Assembly (NCBI GenBank): GCA_023055505.1
Contig: JALIRH010000042.1
Coordinates: 2,550,335 to 2,614,334 of the forward strand
DNA: 64,000 nucleotides
Source: Callipepla californica brunnescens
Taxonomy: Eukaryota; Chordata; Aves; Galliformes; Odontophoridae
Direction of reading: 5' to 3'
Below, in pieces: positions 20,701 through 31,800 of this stretch. Both the position numbers and the translations under genes were made by a program. Positions within the stretch are counted from its first letter, which is position 1. Each line of letters opens with the position of its first letter. The notes beneath the pieces are model-generated. The model was not told where the DNA came from. It did no database searches and saw nothing but the letters and a program-made list of their open reading frames with translations.

Positions 20701-23342
20701 CCTTTGATCAGCAACCTAGCGAAAACACTGAAGATATTTCCCAAACAGGAAGGCAAAATGCTTCTTTGTTATTTCCCCTCTCTCCCAGCTCCTGCCTGGG
20801 ATCCTGAAACAATGGGGCTCTTCAGGCTGCTTGCTCCGTTCAGAAACTGGAGGGCCTTGCCGTGCCATTTGGATCCTAAATTTAGCTTTGTTTAAATGTC
20901 ACTTGCAAGAGTTGCTACGAGTATCTTCATTTCATTTATCCCTGGTTTCATGGCCCTTGCAGAAACACTTTTTGGATACGAAGGGCTCTGAACTGTGGAG
21001 TGCGATATGCAAAGAGGACGCGCGCCGCGTGCCCGCAACCTGCCAGATCGAACTCGCCACATCCGAGGTGGACCAGGAGTGTCTGCTGCTTGTCCTGGTT
21101 GGGAACACAGGTCAGGAGCTGAGCCCCTGCTGTCACCATGCCACGGCCCCAGAGAGGGGCTGGGGAGATCTCTGTAGGGCATCAATTCTCACTTGCAGCC
21201 CAGGAGGAGCTTTTTCTTCTGGGGTTTTGCTTGAGGTAGAGGGGCTCGTGGCTCCTGGGCTCCTCATGTTGCTGTGAACTGCAGTGTTGTAATTCACTTC
21301 TGCTTTAATAATTGCAGATCCTGCTCCGGATGTGCTCCAGAAGTCTCACTGGGAAAAGGTAAATGTCCAGAGTGGTCAGGTGCTGGGAATGGGGTTTAGG
21401 CAGCTCAGTGTCAGGATGGTCTCACTGCCCGAAATCCACTGCTGTGCCAGGCAGTGGTGAGCCCAAAGTCCCCATCTATTGGATACTGCATATTTGGCAT
21501 TCAACAGTGCTCCAGGATCCCCAGTGCAAGCACTGGAGGTAGAAGCACTTGCAACAGTCACAGTAACATTGGGTGGTATTCTCTTAAAAAAGGGCCAAAT
21601 CCCAACGATAATTCTCAGGATGTAATTGGCACTCTGCTTCTTCAAAGCACTGTGCTGATGTTAATTCCTGCTCTCAGCACCACAGTGAGGCTGCTGCTGG
21701 ACGGTAAAGTGTGCCCATGTAAAGGCAGCCAGCAGAGCTGCAGCATTGCTCACAGATACTCCATCCACGCAGACGCAAGCCCTACATCTCAGGTCCGGGG
21801 TAGCAAACCTCAGCGTGCAGCAGCAGATGCTGCGACGCTGCAGATCTCGGGCAGCACAGCCCAGCCCTGTTGGTGTGCAGCCACCACGGAGGTGAAGAGC
21901 AGCTTCGTTCGAAAGCTGCAGAGCGGATGCACACGTCTCCTGTTCGCTCTCAGCTCTCTCCGGCGCTGTGTTTGTTGTTTCAGTTCGGAATCAAGTCCCT
22001 CGAACGGGGCAGCGTGCGGAGCCACCAGGACTTTTCTCGCAAGACGCTGACGGCTTTGGTCACCTCCGGGCTGCTGCTGGCAGCTCTGGGCATGGCTGGG
22101 TACTTCCTGATGAGGCGGAGGAGCTGGAGCCCCGCAGGACAGAGGCTGGTCAGTGCGTACAGGTGGCAGAGCGCCCGCTAGCCAGGAGCCGGCGCCCCGC
22201 TGCCCATTTCCCGATGCTGTAAGAAAGGCTCTTCCTCCCCTCGTTTAATAAATGGTATCAAGAAAGAAAGAAGAAATGCTCCTATGTCCACATTCCCCGC
22301 TCCGGGCAGGCTGAGCGCTCAGTGCCTCTTTGCTGTGAGTTTCAAGGCCCAGCTTTTCTCCCGTCGCTGCTCATGGGCACGTGCACAGCGGTGCCGCAGC
22401 CGTTTGGAGGGCTTCATTGCCATGAGAGCCTTGCTCCAGATGTGCAGCTGTGCAAGAGGCAGCTGGAGCCCAACACTGCTGGGTGCAGCCATGGGTGGTG
22501 GCAGTTTGGGGAGCTGCTGGTGTCACCCCGCCTTTGCCATGGCCAGCACAGACCTCAGTGCCACAGACATGGGGTGAGGAATAAATAAAGGCCAGGGGAT
22601 GCACAGTGCTGGTGCCCACACCCTGCTCTCCTCGGCTGCTGGGTGCAATTTCTGCCCACAGCTCAGAGCCACCAGATTTCGCTGTACCCCAAAGGGCACT
22701 GCATCCCTATGGATACTGTTGTGTCCCTACAGAGTGAGTGTGCCAGAGCAGGAGACGATGGCAGGTTGCTGCAGCAGGGTCAGTACTGAGCTGCAGAGCA
22801 CAGCTGTGCATGGGCAGGCCCATATGCATCTCCACGCTGGAGTGCAGTCCCGAGCTGCTGGTGTTCTGCACAAGGGGCAGGGGAAGAAAAGTAGGAAATG
22901 CCCATAGCTTTCTTTCCATGACGGTTCTTCTTGGCCGAGGGGGAAAGCAGAACCACACTGTGCTGGGACAGCTCTGCAAACCCAAGGTGGGCCCAAAGCT
23001 TGGTTATCCAACCTGACAGCTTCTCCTTTTGGGTCCGACAGGACAAAGCACAGCTCCTGGCTGCCAGTGGGGCTCCCTGCGGCTCCATGTGCCTGTAGGA
23101 TGCCATCCACCCGCTGCTTGGTGGCAAAGTCACCCACTGCTGGCCCTCCCCTCCCTAACACCTCCCTCTCCCTGTCCCTCTCCTCTCCCTGCCTGCAGGA
23201 TGAAGACCATTATGACCTGGAGACCGGCAGCCAGGGCAGCCCCGCTCCGCAGGAGAAGCCGAGTGCCAACGGGGCGCAGGAGAACGGCGCGTCCCGCAAC
23301 GGCCGCGGTGCCACGCAGAGCCTCGCCGATACCCCCATGTGA
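14743..23342 (+). CDS. CD34: CD34 sialomucin (hematopoietic progenitor antigen), 8 coding exons
   Basis: CD34 is a type I membrane sialomucin on hematopoietic progenitors and endothelium; its mucin ectodomain carries selectin ligands and tunes adhesion. Coding exons are 14743-14794, 17819-17950, 18466-18833, 19240-19317, 20963-21110, 21318-21358, 21984-22148 and 23199-23342. All have GT/AG borders and compatible phases (1,1,0,0,1,0,0), summing to 1128 bases or 375 residues, close to the human 385. Predicted parts are: signal peptide (about 1-18), Ser/Thr/Pro mucin region (19-184), six-cysteine globular domain (Cys188, 201, 210, 226, 237, 250), juxtamembrane stalk (260-293), membrane span (about 294-316), and cytoplasmic tail ending DTPM. 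The membrane exon with 'RRSWSPAGQRL' is almost mammalian CD34 and is decisive. An in-frame ATG at 14716 would add nine residues. The gene lies head-on toward the miR-29/CD46 side, as in human. Confidence 0.93.
14795..17818 (+). other. CD34 intron 1
   Basis: A 3.0-kb intron with GT start ('gtgagt') and a 'ctcccccag' acceptor. I see no further exon. It includes GC-rich stretches and T runs near 16197-16210 and 17475-17487. Open frames over 100 codons on both strands in this interval have no family signature and I treat them as chance. Confidence 0.7.
17819..17950 (+). CDS. CD34: CD34 exon 2: mucin region, first part
   Basis: Encodes residues 18-61, almost entirely Thr, Ser, Ala and Pro ('TTADSPTDSSTTVS' then 'STMGSAATMPDNPG'), suited to dense O-glycosylation. 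The acceptor is 'ctcccccag', the donor 'cctg|gtaatc', phase 1 to phase 1. Primary sequence of this region is poorly conserved among vertebrates, so the assignment rests on position, phase and composition. Confidence 0.85.
18466..18833 (+). CDS. CD34: CD34 exon 3: mucin region with 12-bp coding repeat
   Basis: Encodes residues 62-184, again Ser/Thr/Pro rich, with eight tandem four-residue units of QPSx type. The acceptor is a NAGNAG site ('accagcag'), so alternative use would add or drop one residue in frame. The donor is 'cacaag|gtgaga', phase 0. It is the longest coding exon and has an unusually GC-rich, repetitive coding sequence. Confidence 0.88.
18531..18626 (+). repeat. 12-bp coding minisatellite in CD34 exon 3
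   Basis: Eight 12-bp units of the form CAG-CCC-AGC-NNC run in frame. They translate as QPSV, QPSI, QPST, QPSV, QLST, HPST, QHST and QTSQ. Later units drift from the first. Copy number could vary among birds and change mucin length. Confidence 0.85.
19240..19317 (+). CDS. CD34: CD34 exon 4: start of cysteine domain
   Basis: Encodes residues 185-210 with three cysteines and two N-glycosylation sequons (N-D-S and N-E-S). The spacing 'C..I.EVN....CL..N....C' mirrors the human exon. Acceptor 'gacttccag', donor 'acctgc|gtgagt', both phase 0. Confidence 0.93.
20963..21110 (+). CDS. CD34: CD34 exon 5: cysteine domain, second half
   Basis: Encodes residues 211-259 with three cysteines and the family motif 'SEVDQECLLLVLVGNT', very close to the mammalian equivalent. 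Acceptor 'gcccttgcag', donor 'aacacag|gtcagg', phase 0 to phase 1. With exon 4 it supplies the six conserved cysteines. Confidence 0.95.
21318..21358 (+). CDS. CD34: CD34 exon 6: juxtamembrane microexon
   Basis: A 41-base exon, phase 1 to phase 0, giving DPAPDVLQKSHWEK. Acceptor 'ataattgcag', donor 'gaaaag|gtaaat'. The matching human exon is also short and Lys-rich. It sits between the cysteine domain and the membrane exon. Confidence 0.85.
21984..22148 (+). CDS. CD34: CD34 exon 7: transmembrane segment
   Basis: Encodes residues 274-328. 'SRKTLTALVTSGLLLAALG' leads into the membrane span and 'MAGYFLMRRRSWSPAGQRL' closes it, nearly identical to mammalian CD34. Acceptor 'ttgtttcag', donor 'aggctg|gtcagt', which is not the strongest consensus. 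Reading past the donor gives eleven more residues and a TAG at 22179-22181. Confidence 0.97.
22179..22252 (+). promoter_or_regulatory. Intronic stop plus poly(A) signal after CD34 exon 7
   Basis: If the exon 7 donor is skipped, translation stops at TAG 22179-22181. A canonical AATAAA follows at 22247-22252. This pair could produce a mature short transcript coding a CD34 with almost no cytoplasmic tail. No expression evidence is available here. Confidence 0.45.
23199..23342 (+). CDS. CD34: CD34 exon 8: cytoplasmic tail
   Basis: Encodes residues 329-375 and the TGA at 23340-23342. The tail contains 'GAQENGASRNG', matching the conserved CD34 tail, a DHYDLET segment with a possible phospho-tyrosine, and the end ADTPM. 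The acceptor is a long pyrimidine tract ending 'gcctgcag' at 23198, phase 0. Confidence 0.95.
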   Translation, partial: DEDHYDLETGSQGSPAPQEKPSANGAQENGASRNGRGATQSLADTPM

Positions 23343-24535
23343 CCCCACGGAGCACAAGGACCTTTTTTTCATGATTTTTTTAGATTCTTTCTCTCGTTTC
23401 CGTGAAGAACTTCGCCATCACCCCAAAGCTCGCTGCGCTCCAGCGCTGCCCAGGGTTGTTTCTCTGCTCTCCTTCCTTCTCCTGCTCACCGCATGGGAAG
23501 CTTCTTTACTGCCATCCTCTGCTTTTGTTGTTAAAAGCACACGGTGAGAAATGCAGCTGTGCTTCAGCCCCGAGCAGAGGGAGGCTGAAGCAGTGATCCG
23601 GGTTGCAGCGGTGATCTGGGCACCAGCAGCCCCAGGATTTGGTGGCACCGTGGTTTAAGTAGTTAAATTGGGATTCCAGTGACACGAACCTCTCAGGTTT
23701 CAGGGAATTATGTTTTTGTGGTTTTTTTTTTTTTCAATCTCGTCTTTAAGCACAGGATGTCTTCCTCCTTTAAGAGCATGGGGTGTTTAATCCCTGCTTC
23801 ACTCTTTGTGCCACCTTTGGCGTTCCTTCTTCCCATAGAATGTACTGAAGCTCCGTGTAACGCTGCCCACGTGGCATTGAAGGCTGAAATACAAACAGGC
23901 CTCGAGCTCTGCTGACCCCACTGGGGTGCAGGTGGATGCTCTGGGGTGATGTCTGGCCCATCTCCCAGCTTGGAGGCGGCATCAACACCGCAGCAGCGAT
24001 CCATCACCATGTGGTCCCATCACCCCACCCCACAAAGTGGGGCTTCAGCCTCTGTAGGGCTTTGGGAACAGAAGACACCAAAGGGCTCCTGGTTGGACAT
24101 CTGCTGGGACTCTGCGACGGACGTTTCTCCCTTTGCATTCCCCCAAAAATATTTTCACTTTACAGTAACAAAAAGCCAAAGCTGAAATGCCAATAGCGGG
24201 AGCAAACCGAGCTCCGTTCCTCCCAGCCCTCAGTGTTAATCACCTCGGTGAAAAAAAGACCAAAACAACAACAACAACAACAGAAAGCCTTATAAATGAG
24301 CTCCTCGGCTGTGTCCTTGGAGCTGCCACGTGTTCATCCCGCTGGGACGTGGGGCTCGGGACCACGCCTCGCAGAGCCCTTGTTTTGCAGCAGGACGTGA
24401 TGAGTCAAAGCTGTCGGACACGTCTGCCGGACAAAGTGACGTGCATCGAGTTATTAAACGGCGTTTGTTTGATTTTCTGATGTTTTACAATGCGCCGCTG
24501 ATTCCTGGAGAAATAAAACGAGGCTGCAGGCTGAC
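23343..24535 (+). other. CD34 3' UTR (predicted)
   Basis: The non-coding stretch after the CD34 stop runs to the AATAAA at 24512-24517. The length of about 1.2 kb is similar to the mammalian 3' UTR. An ATTAAA variant at 24453-24458 is a possible minor site. Confidence 0.6.
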
Positions 24536-24585
24536 GGCTGGGGGCTGTGCTGACAGCAGCCTGTGTGTGTGTGTGTGTGTGTGTG
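24512..24585 (+). terminator. CD34 poly(A) signal with GT-rich downstream element
   Basis: AATAAA at 24512-24517 is followed by a (TG)12 run at 24562-24585. A GU-rich tract at that distance is the usual downstream element for cleavage, so end formation near 24535 is likely. Confidence 0.65.
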
Positions 24586-27500
24586 AGCAGGAGGAGGAGG
24601 AAGGCTTCCTCTGTGCACCCACGGCACGGTGTTTGAGCTGCACTGTGCCACGCAATGGGGCAGGGCTGCAGGGCATGGAGATGTGTGGGCACCCACGGGT
24701 ATCCATTCCCATCTCTGTATTCCCACATCCATGGGGACAGCGTGGGGTCTCTGGGTGGAGGAGGAAGATCTCCCTCCTCCCTGCACGCTCCTATAGAAGC
24801 AGAGGTTATTTTGGCTGCTGAGTTTTTCGGTGCATACATTGTTCTGGTCTCTGGAGCATCTGAGCAGCGCTGCCCCGGGTGTGGGCTCACTGTTTCTGCC
24901 TCTCCTCTCCCAGACCACAGCTCCAGCAGATTGGGGAGGCTGAGCTGGGGTCTCCCAGTGGAAAGCGTGGGCTCAGGTGGGCTCACTGCAGCTCCTTCCA
25001 TGACACTGAATGCTTGTAGGCACTGTGCAGGAGGTGCCCTCAAAAACCCATGAGCTGGGCCAGCAATTCCAACAGCACAGAACAGAGTGCGGTGGAGGGG
25101 AGGCGAGGGGGGGAGGCCTTTCCTCGTGTGTTTTCAGCTTCCTTTTGGCAGCTGCTTATCTAATCAGCACCATCAGAGACGAGAGATCTAATCAGACCTC
25201 AGGTGCATGTTTCACAGCTCAGGGTACGTCCTACAGCCAAACGGAGACAGCAACAAAGCCACGGTCAGGCGCTGGGGCAGAACAAAAGGCTTCTCAGGAA
25301 CATCCTGGTGGGCACGGAGCCGAGCGCTGCGGAAGGGGCTGTGGGAGGCTCGGTCTGGCCAAGCCAAAGGGGCTGTTGTTTTTCCTTCCTTATCAGCCCC
25401 TTCGCATCCCTTCCTCGTGGCCCTTGATGGGGCTGCAGCATTTCTTCTGCTCGCCCACAGCCGTGGAGTGCCACGGCCGTGCACCAGCCCAGAGCAGAGC
25501 GGAGACGTGGACCCTTCCCCAGGGCTGAAAGCAGAGAGTTCAGCAATGAGGGATACTTCTGTGTCTGAGCTGCTGCTGCGAGCTTAAGGCTTGCTCAGTG
25601 CATTGCTGAAGCCAATCAAATTCATCAGAGCAAGCAAGTTTTAATTAAGTCTTATTAACTACTTCTCTCAGTGGATCTTCCGTGGCATGCATAGCAAAAC
25701 CAGCACGACCTTGCCAGGTGAGCCCTGCACAGCAGAGCAGCCCATCCCACATCGGAGGAAAGCAGTTCCTTGCTTTGCTTTCTGCTTCCTCATTCCTTTT
25801 TTTCTCCACTGATTTGGTGCAGTGACCCCCAGCACGTGGCACGAGTCCCACCTGCAGCCCCAGCTCTGCTCCTGCTGCCTCCCAGGGCACCCACTGAGCA
25901 CGGTGCTAAGCCCCTAACCCCAACCCTAACTCTGCCCCATTGCACCGTGACAGCCACCAAAAGCAAAGACAGAAACGAGGAGGAGGGGAAGGGTGGTGGG
26001 GGGGGGGGGGGACTGGGATGCACTGCAGTGCTGTTTGGAGGACAGCTGCTCAACTTAAGAAACTGCAACTGCAACAGTGTGGGGCATATACATACATACG
26101 TACAGCAATGCTGCTATCTGCTGGAGGAGCTCTGCTAGAACAGTGGGGCTGCACGTGGCTCACCGTGAGCCACCGTCGTGCTCAAGACCCACATCCCAAG
26201 GGCCTGGCCCTGGCCTGTCTATTTCCATCCGGGGTGTTTCTTTGCTCCTGTACATTAAACAATGCGTTTCCCACCCCGAGTTCTTCGTTTGCTCTTTCTG
26301 CTTCTTGGACTCGTCATTCGGTTGGGGTTTTATTTTTTTCTTTAATCTTCACGTTCGCATCTTCCTTCTTTTCTTACCCACCGCCTGCCCCCAGAGGCTC
26401 TCTGCTGCTTTGGCAACGTGCTAACGTGTTTGGGAACGATAAGACATCTAATTAATAGTTTAATTAGCGGTACAAGGTCCTAATAGCTTATTAAAGGAAA
26501 ACCATTCAGAAATTTCTTTCCCTTTCCTCGTGTTGGCACCATAATAAAACCCGTTCTGAACGGCGCTCGGGATGGAGCGGCGCGGGGATGCGTGATTTCA
26601 CGGGGGATTTTCCACCACTAATACCATTATTTCCTTCTTGTTTAAAAACAATTTAACAGCTCAGCAGAAGCAACAGCAAAGGGAACAACGCGGCCGGTGG
26701 TCCTGGAGGAGGAGCCATGCCCTTCTTGGTGCAAATAAATGCGACCCGGGGAAGCAACCCAGGATTTATCGGAACTGAATGGGTTTGTGGGGTGGGATTC
26801 TTGTATGACCATGTTCCTTGGTCCTGAGGGTCCCGCAGACCCTCTCCGTGCCACCCTGAGCCCGCAGGCTGCAGCAGGAGCCACGCAGCCGCTGCGCTCA
26901 GATCCCGGAGGCCGCGGTGTTTTTCCTCTGACCCATACAAAGATTTCTTTCTAAATTTATCTCGGCGCTCATCGGCAGTCCCACTTAGCGGCAGATTACG
27001 AGGCCGGGCCAACTCAAATGAGGGCAGGGGAGCCGTGCTCAGCACTGTGGCTCTGCTTTCCCCTCTCAGCTGCCTCCAAGCCGCACAAAGCAAGCTGCAG
27101 CCGAGTGTGCGCTGCACCCCAAGCAGCTGAGCATCCCTCGGTGCGTGTGTCCCCCCCATGTCACAGCTGCTCGTGGCAGCTCTGAGCCCCTGCCCGCCTC
27201 TGCTGTCTGTGCTGAGGATGCAGTGTGGATTAAACCACGCCAGCAGCACACGGCGTGTTTGGAACCACAGAGGGACGTGACGCAGTTACACGGACGGCGT
27301 CATTTTCTTCCGCGCCGTCAGCAAATCGCTGCCAAGTTCCCCGTCCATTAAATGGGGAATGATTACCCTTCTGTTTCCTAAAGGGGGGGGGGAGTGGGAA
27401 TGGGCTGCGGGGCTGCGGTGACACGCACAGACTGCAGAGAGCAAGCAGCGTTGGCAGCAGTGTAGCACCGACCTTTGGAACCGGATCCCTCCTCCTGATC

Positions 27501-27930
27501 TCCCGACGCTTTTCTTTTTTGTTTCGTTTCGTGTTGGTTTTGGTTTTTAAATCGCAGAAGATCCCCACACGGGTTCGTCTGTCCTGGTCAGGATTGAAAA
27601 AGATTTCTTGGGTCCGGACACCTCGCGTCCTGGGAGAGAGGAGAAGGACACAGCTCAGGACACACACAGCGAGGGATCCGGAGCTCTTCTTTCACCCATC
27701 TGCCACCCCCTCCTGACCCCCCCATGGGCTGTGGGAGGGATGGGGGGGATGGCACGGCTTCTTGGGACGTGTAGGCAGAGTGGGGTGACCTTGCCTGGGA
27801 GTTGGGGGGGGGAGGAGGGGGGCACACCCCCGAGCATCCCATGCACCGACCCTGCACGCCCACCCCGGTGTGCAGGTGGGGGCATAGGATGCTGCAGCAC
27901 CTGGGGCTGGGCACCGAGGGACAGCAGTTG
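24586..27930. other. Intergenic, no gene seen
   Basis: No coding exon recognised. It holds G-runs (25996-26010 and 27384-27392), an AT-rich block near 26440-26545 with TTAATTAG-type motifs, and a CpG-containing segment near 26560-27330. Overlapping open frames on both strands show no family signature. Confidence 0.55.
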
Positions 27931-27934
27931 ATGT

Positions 27935-28110
27935 TGTTATTATTGGTATTGTTATCATTATTACTATTATTATTATTATTATGGGAACAGTAGGTCTGTG
28001 GGGGGGGACATATGCCCGAATGGAACAGAATTACTATTAATAATAATAATAATAAGAAGAAGAAGGACGAGGAGGAGGAGGAGGAGGAGGAGGAGGAGGA
28101 GGAGAAGAGA
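27935..28110. repeat. Mixed trinucleotide repeats (ATT, AAT, GGA)
   Basis: A run of TTA/ATT triplets (about 27940-27982), then AAT triplets (about 28034-28055), a short AAG run, and about a dozen GGA triplets (28067-28104). It forms the left part of a larger composite repeat block. Confidence 0.9.
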
Positions 28111-28132
28111 AGAAAAATAATTAATAATTAAT

Positions 28133-28435
28133 AATTAAATATATTACGTTCAATTTATTCTTATATTTTGATTATTAAGTACATTAAGTACATAACAATG
28201 ATAAAATGCGTAATGATTATTAATTAAAATGTTACGATCCATCTGTTATAATCATTCTTCTATTTTAATTATTATTAAGTATATAATAATGAGAAAATAC
28301 GTAATAACTTAACTAAAATGTTACGTTCAATTTGTTATTATTCTTATTATGTTTAAATTATTGAGTATGTTAAGTATATATAATAATAAATACGTAATAA
28401 TTATTAATTAAAATATTATGTTCAATTTGTCATTG
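28133..28435. repeat. AT-rich tandem repeat, unit about 88-95 bp
   Basis: The anchor 'ttacgttcaa' or a close variant recurs at 28144, 28232, 28321 and 28416 (spacing 88, 89, 95). Each is preceded by 'aattaaaat' and followed by a 'ttattcttat...ttaagtatataataa...aaatacgtaat' pattern. There are three full copies and one partial copy, the last running into the pyrimidine tract. Confidence 0.85.
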
Positions 28436-28858
28436 TTTCTTTTTCTTTCTTTTTTCTTTTTCTTTTTCTTTTTCTTTTTCTTTTTCTTTTTCTTTTTCTT
28501 TTTCTTTTTCTTTTTCTTTTTCTTTTTCTTTTCTTTTTCTTTTTCTTTTCCTTTCTTTTTCTTTTTCTTTTTCTTTTCCTTTCTTTTTCTTTTTTTTTTC
28601 TTTCTCTTTCTCTTTCTTTCTTTTTCTTCTTTTTCCTTTTCCTTTTCCTTTTCCTTTTCCTTTTCCTTTTCCTTTTCCTTTTCCTTTTCCTTTTCCTTTT
28701 CCTTTTCCTTTTCCTTTTCCTTTTCCTTTTCCTTTTCCCTTTTCCTCCTTCTTTTTCTTTCCCTTTTCCTTCTTCTTTTTCTTTCCCTTTTCCTTCTTCT
28801 TCTTTCCCTTTTCCTTCTTCTTCTTCTTTTTCTTTCCCTTTTCCTTCTTCTTCTTCCC
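28436..28858. repeat. 423-bp pure polypyrimidine tract
   Basis: Every base on the + strand is C or T. It begins as (CTTTT)n, becomes a long (CCTTTT)n array at about 28634-28737, and ends in CCCTTTTCCTTCTT-type units. Such tracts can form triplex (H-) DNA. Reading it as protein gives only Lys/Glu or Phe/Ser strings, so it is not coding. Confidence 0.97.
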
Positions 28859-28859
28859 A

Positions 28860-31800
28860 TTATTACTATTATTCTGTGCCATTCACTCGGTTGCCCCCCC
28901 ACGGAGCACTGCTTTTGTTTTCCCCGCTCTCAGATCGTGCCATTTCTGTCTGTAGGGCTTTTTCATAGCAAGGTGGCACAGACAAACCTCACTCAGTTTG
29001 CCTTCCCCCTACAGCAGCTGTACCCTGGAGAGCCGCAGCTCAGCCCCGGACCACTGTTTACAATCCATCATTGTTAGTTAATTGCTGTTTGGTTAAATAT
29101 TTACTTTGGATTAAGTTCTTTTGTGCTCTTTTCTTACCAAATGAGAAATAGGGGTGTATTGGCGGGGCTTTCCGGGCGGCTTTTTAAAGATACCTCCACA
29201 ACAGAGAAACTTGAAGTCATCCTCCGTATTATTTCCCACGTGCAGTTCCCTCGCATTGCTGCGCTGTCACCTGCAGCGAGCAGAACCCAAGCAGTGGGCA
29301 CACCAAGCCCACTCCTGCCTGCCCTGAAGCCACGCCGAGCCCCAGGGGAGCATCCCAAAGGGTCGTGCTGTTTTATGGAGTGACTGCTGAACCCCACGAG
29401 CATCCTCCGTGCCCCCACCTGCTCCGAGCCCCACGGGAGCAGCTGCTGCCTCCACGAGAGCCTTTTTTGGTACAACGCTGCAAACTGCCGTGTTCTGCAG
29501 CAGTGACCCAACCGTTATATAAACAAGGGTTTAATTTTGGAACTTTAATATTTAAGAGGCTTAGGTTTCTTTTGCTCAGACTTGTTTTCTTGCTCTGGCC
29601 CTTTGCAAAGCGCTTCTTACCTACGCTGTGGGTTGCTGCGTTATCCTGAGGTTCGTGGTCCATTTGAGCAAGGGTTTTACTCAGGGTAACTCCCTGCCTG
29701 AGCTTGGGGTAGGGCTTGCAACACTGCACAGCCCAGGCTGCCCCTCCAAGGTTCTCAGCCTGACCTCTCCCTCTGAAAAACAGCAGAGAAGTAAAACAGA
29801 AGGGAGCGCTGATGCTGAGCAGCAAAGGCAGACGTGCCCACACAAGCTGGGGCCCTTTGGAGGATAACACGGGGCTCCGTCCTGATGGGATGGAGACAGA
29901 GAGGGGACCTCTACCAGAAGTGACTTACACAACCCACAGGCACCAACAAGGAGCGAGGCTGGAGCAGCTCTGACCCTCTGCCTTCAGAGGTTTGCCTTCG
30001 GCTTCTTTCTGCAGCCAGCAATCATCTCACATACATCCAGTTCAGTGACAGATATCTCCCAGGTGAGACAGAAGCACTGCCCATCACTTGCTGTCAAAGA
30101 CAAAGACCGTTCCCCAGCTGCTGTCCTGCCAACAACTCTCTAGCCCTCACTGCTCCGTTCTGGCTCCAGACAAGGAGCTGAAGGAGCAGGAAACAAATTA
30201 AAAGCACTCTGAAGGCAAGAGTTTCCATGGAGATGGAAAACCAGGTGCTTTTTCCACGCACTGTTAGGACGTAGTAAGTCTTTCTCAAACAAACTCATGT
30301 GCTCTTAGTAGCACGACTTCTGGCTCTCTTTCTTTGCAATGCTGTAAGGTTTGAGTGGGCTCCATCCCCTCCAGTCATCCAATAACCAGATGCCCGGTGC
30401 TGAAGCTCACTGACACGCTCACCCTGAGCAGTGCTGTGAAACAGGTAACACCTGGAGCTGGCTGCAGCACAGAGCTGCTCAGTGCCGTGTGTATGCAGCA
30501 CCCTGCAGCTCCACGGTGCCCTGTGACCTCGGCCCGTCACGCTGCCTGCTCAGCACAGTCTGTCACGTAAACAGAGAGATGCAAATAAAAGAACCACTCC
30601 AATCCCACACCCCGAGCGCTCAGACTTCCAGCATCCTACCCTACATTTCCGCGTGTTTACGTTGCGGTGCAGGCAGCGGCTGCGGGTTGCAGGCAGCTCT
30701 CATCTTGAACGACCTCATTTTAACCTCCCCATCCCGAGGCAGCAGTGGCATTATATAACCCAGATTTGAGCGGGTCTGCAGCGAGGCTGCGCAGAAACGG
30801 ACGTGTGCTTGCATGGGTCGGGGCGTAACGGGCTCCTTCCGCTGGTGCCCTCGCCCACGTCTCACCCAGAGCTGCCAAGGAAAGCTCCAGCTCCAGGGCA
30901 CTCACAGTGCAGAAAACACAGCTCAGGGGAGGGCAGTGCTAAGGATGGAATGGATCTCAGCAGCGGAGAGCAAAGCATCGGGAGCCTGGAGCTGCTGCAG
31001 GTGGACCTATGGAGGGAGAGTGTGACAGAGGGAAGGCTGGGACTTAGGGCCCAGCCGTTCCTGGTTCATGGCTGTGTGCTTCTGATGGCCTTATTTTTCA
31101 CTGTCATATCCAATCTGCTTCCCCGTGTCCCCCTGGAGCACATCCCTTATCTCGTGATAGAAACGGGGCACAGAAGACTTTTGCAGGAGCTCCCGTCTCA
31201 CAGCTCCTCAACTTCTAAGGAGAACATTCTACCCTGCCACAGATTCACCTGTAAGGGCTGTAGGAAAACAACCAAAACACAGCAGGGAGGTTACTGCAGA
31301 TGCTTTAATGCTGTGACTCACAGTCACAGCCCCCTCGAGGCATGCAGAATTTCCTTGTTTCCTGGCACTGGGACACAGAATTACCAAAGCATGCTGAGGT
31401 CCCATTGAGCGTCCCTCACCCCAGTACAGTCTCCCTGTGCTTTGTTGGCTTTAGCTGCCAGTCCTTCAGAGTGAAGTTGCCTGGCACTGGGCAACCACTG
31501 CAGCCCCTGGGCAGCGCTGCTCACATGTAGGTGATTCTCCATTGCTCATTTACACCAGCTTTTACTTTTCTATGCAATTCTTCGCCTCAGAGATTAAACT
31601 AAGGCCTCTATTACTGTTGTGCAACAAGAAATGAGCATGGAAACCATGTTTATATGTTTATAAAAGAACATAGGTGTGTTTTCCAGCCTTACGTGCATCC
31701 TTTCCCCCTTTGGTGCTATTTGGCTTTACTGTGAAGTCTTGCAAAACCTGCCTTATGGTTTAGGTTTCAGGAAATCTGGAAGCTTATTCCTCTTTTGAGG

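Noticed and set aside
25910..25932. Telomere-like 'cccctaaccccaaccctaac'
   Set aside because: Only two or three degenerate units; too short to call an interstitial telomeric repeat.
28408..29077. Long Lys/Glu-rich and Phe/Ser-rich open frames (up to 219 codons) on both strands
   Set aside because: They are translations of a pure pyrimidine/purine simple repeat, which has few stop codons by nature.
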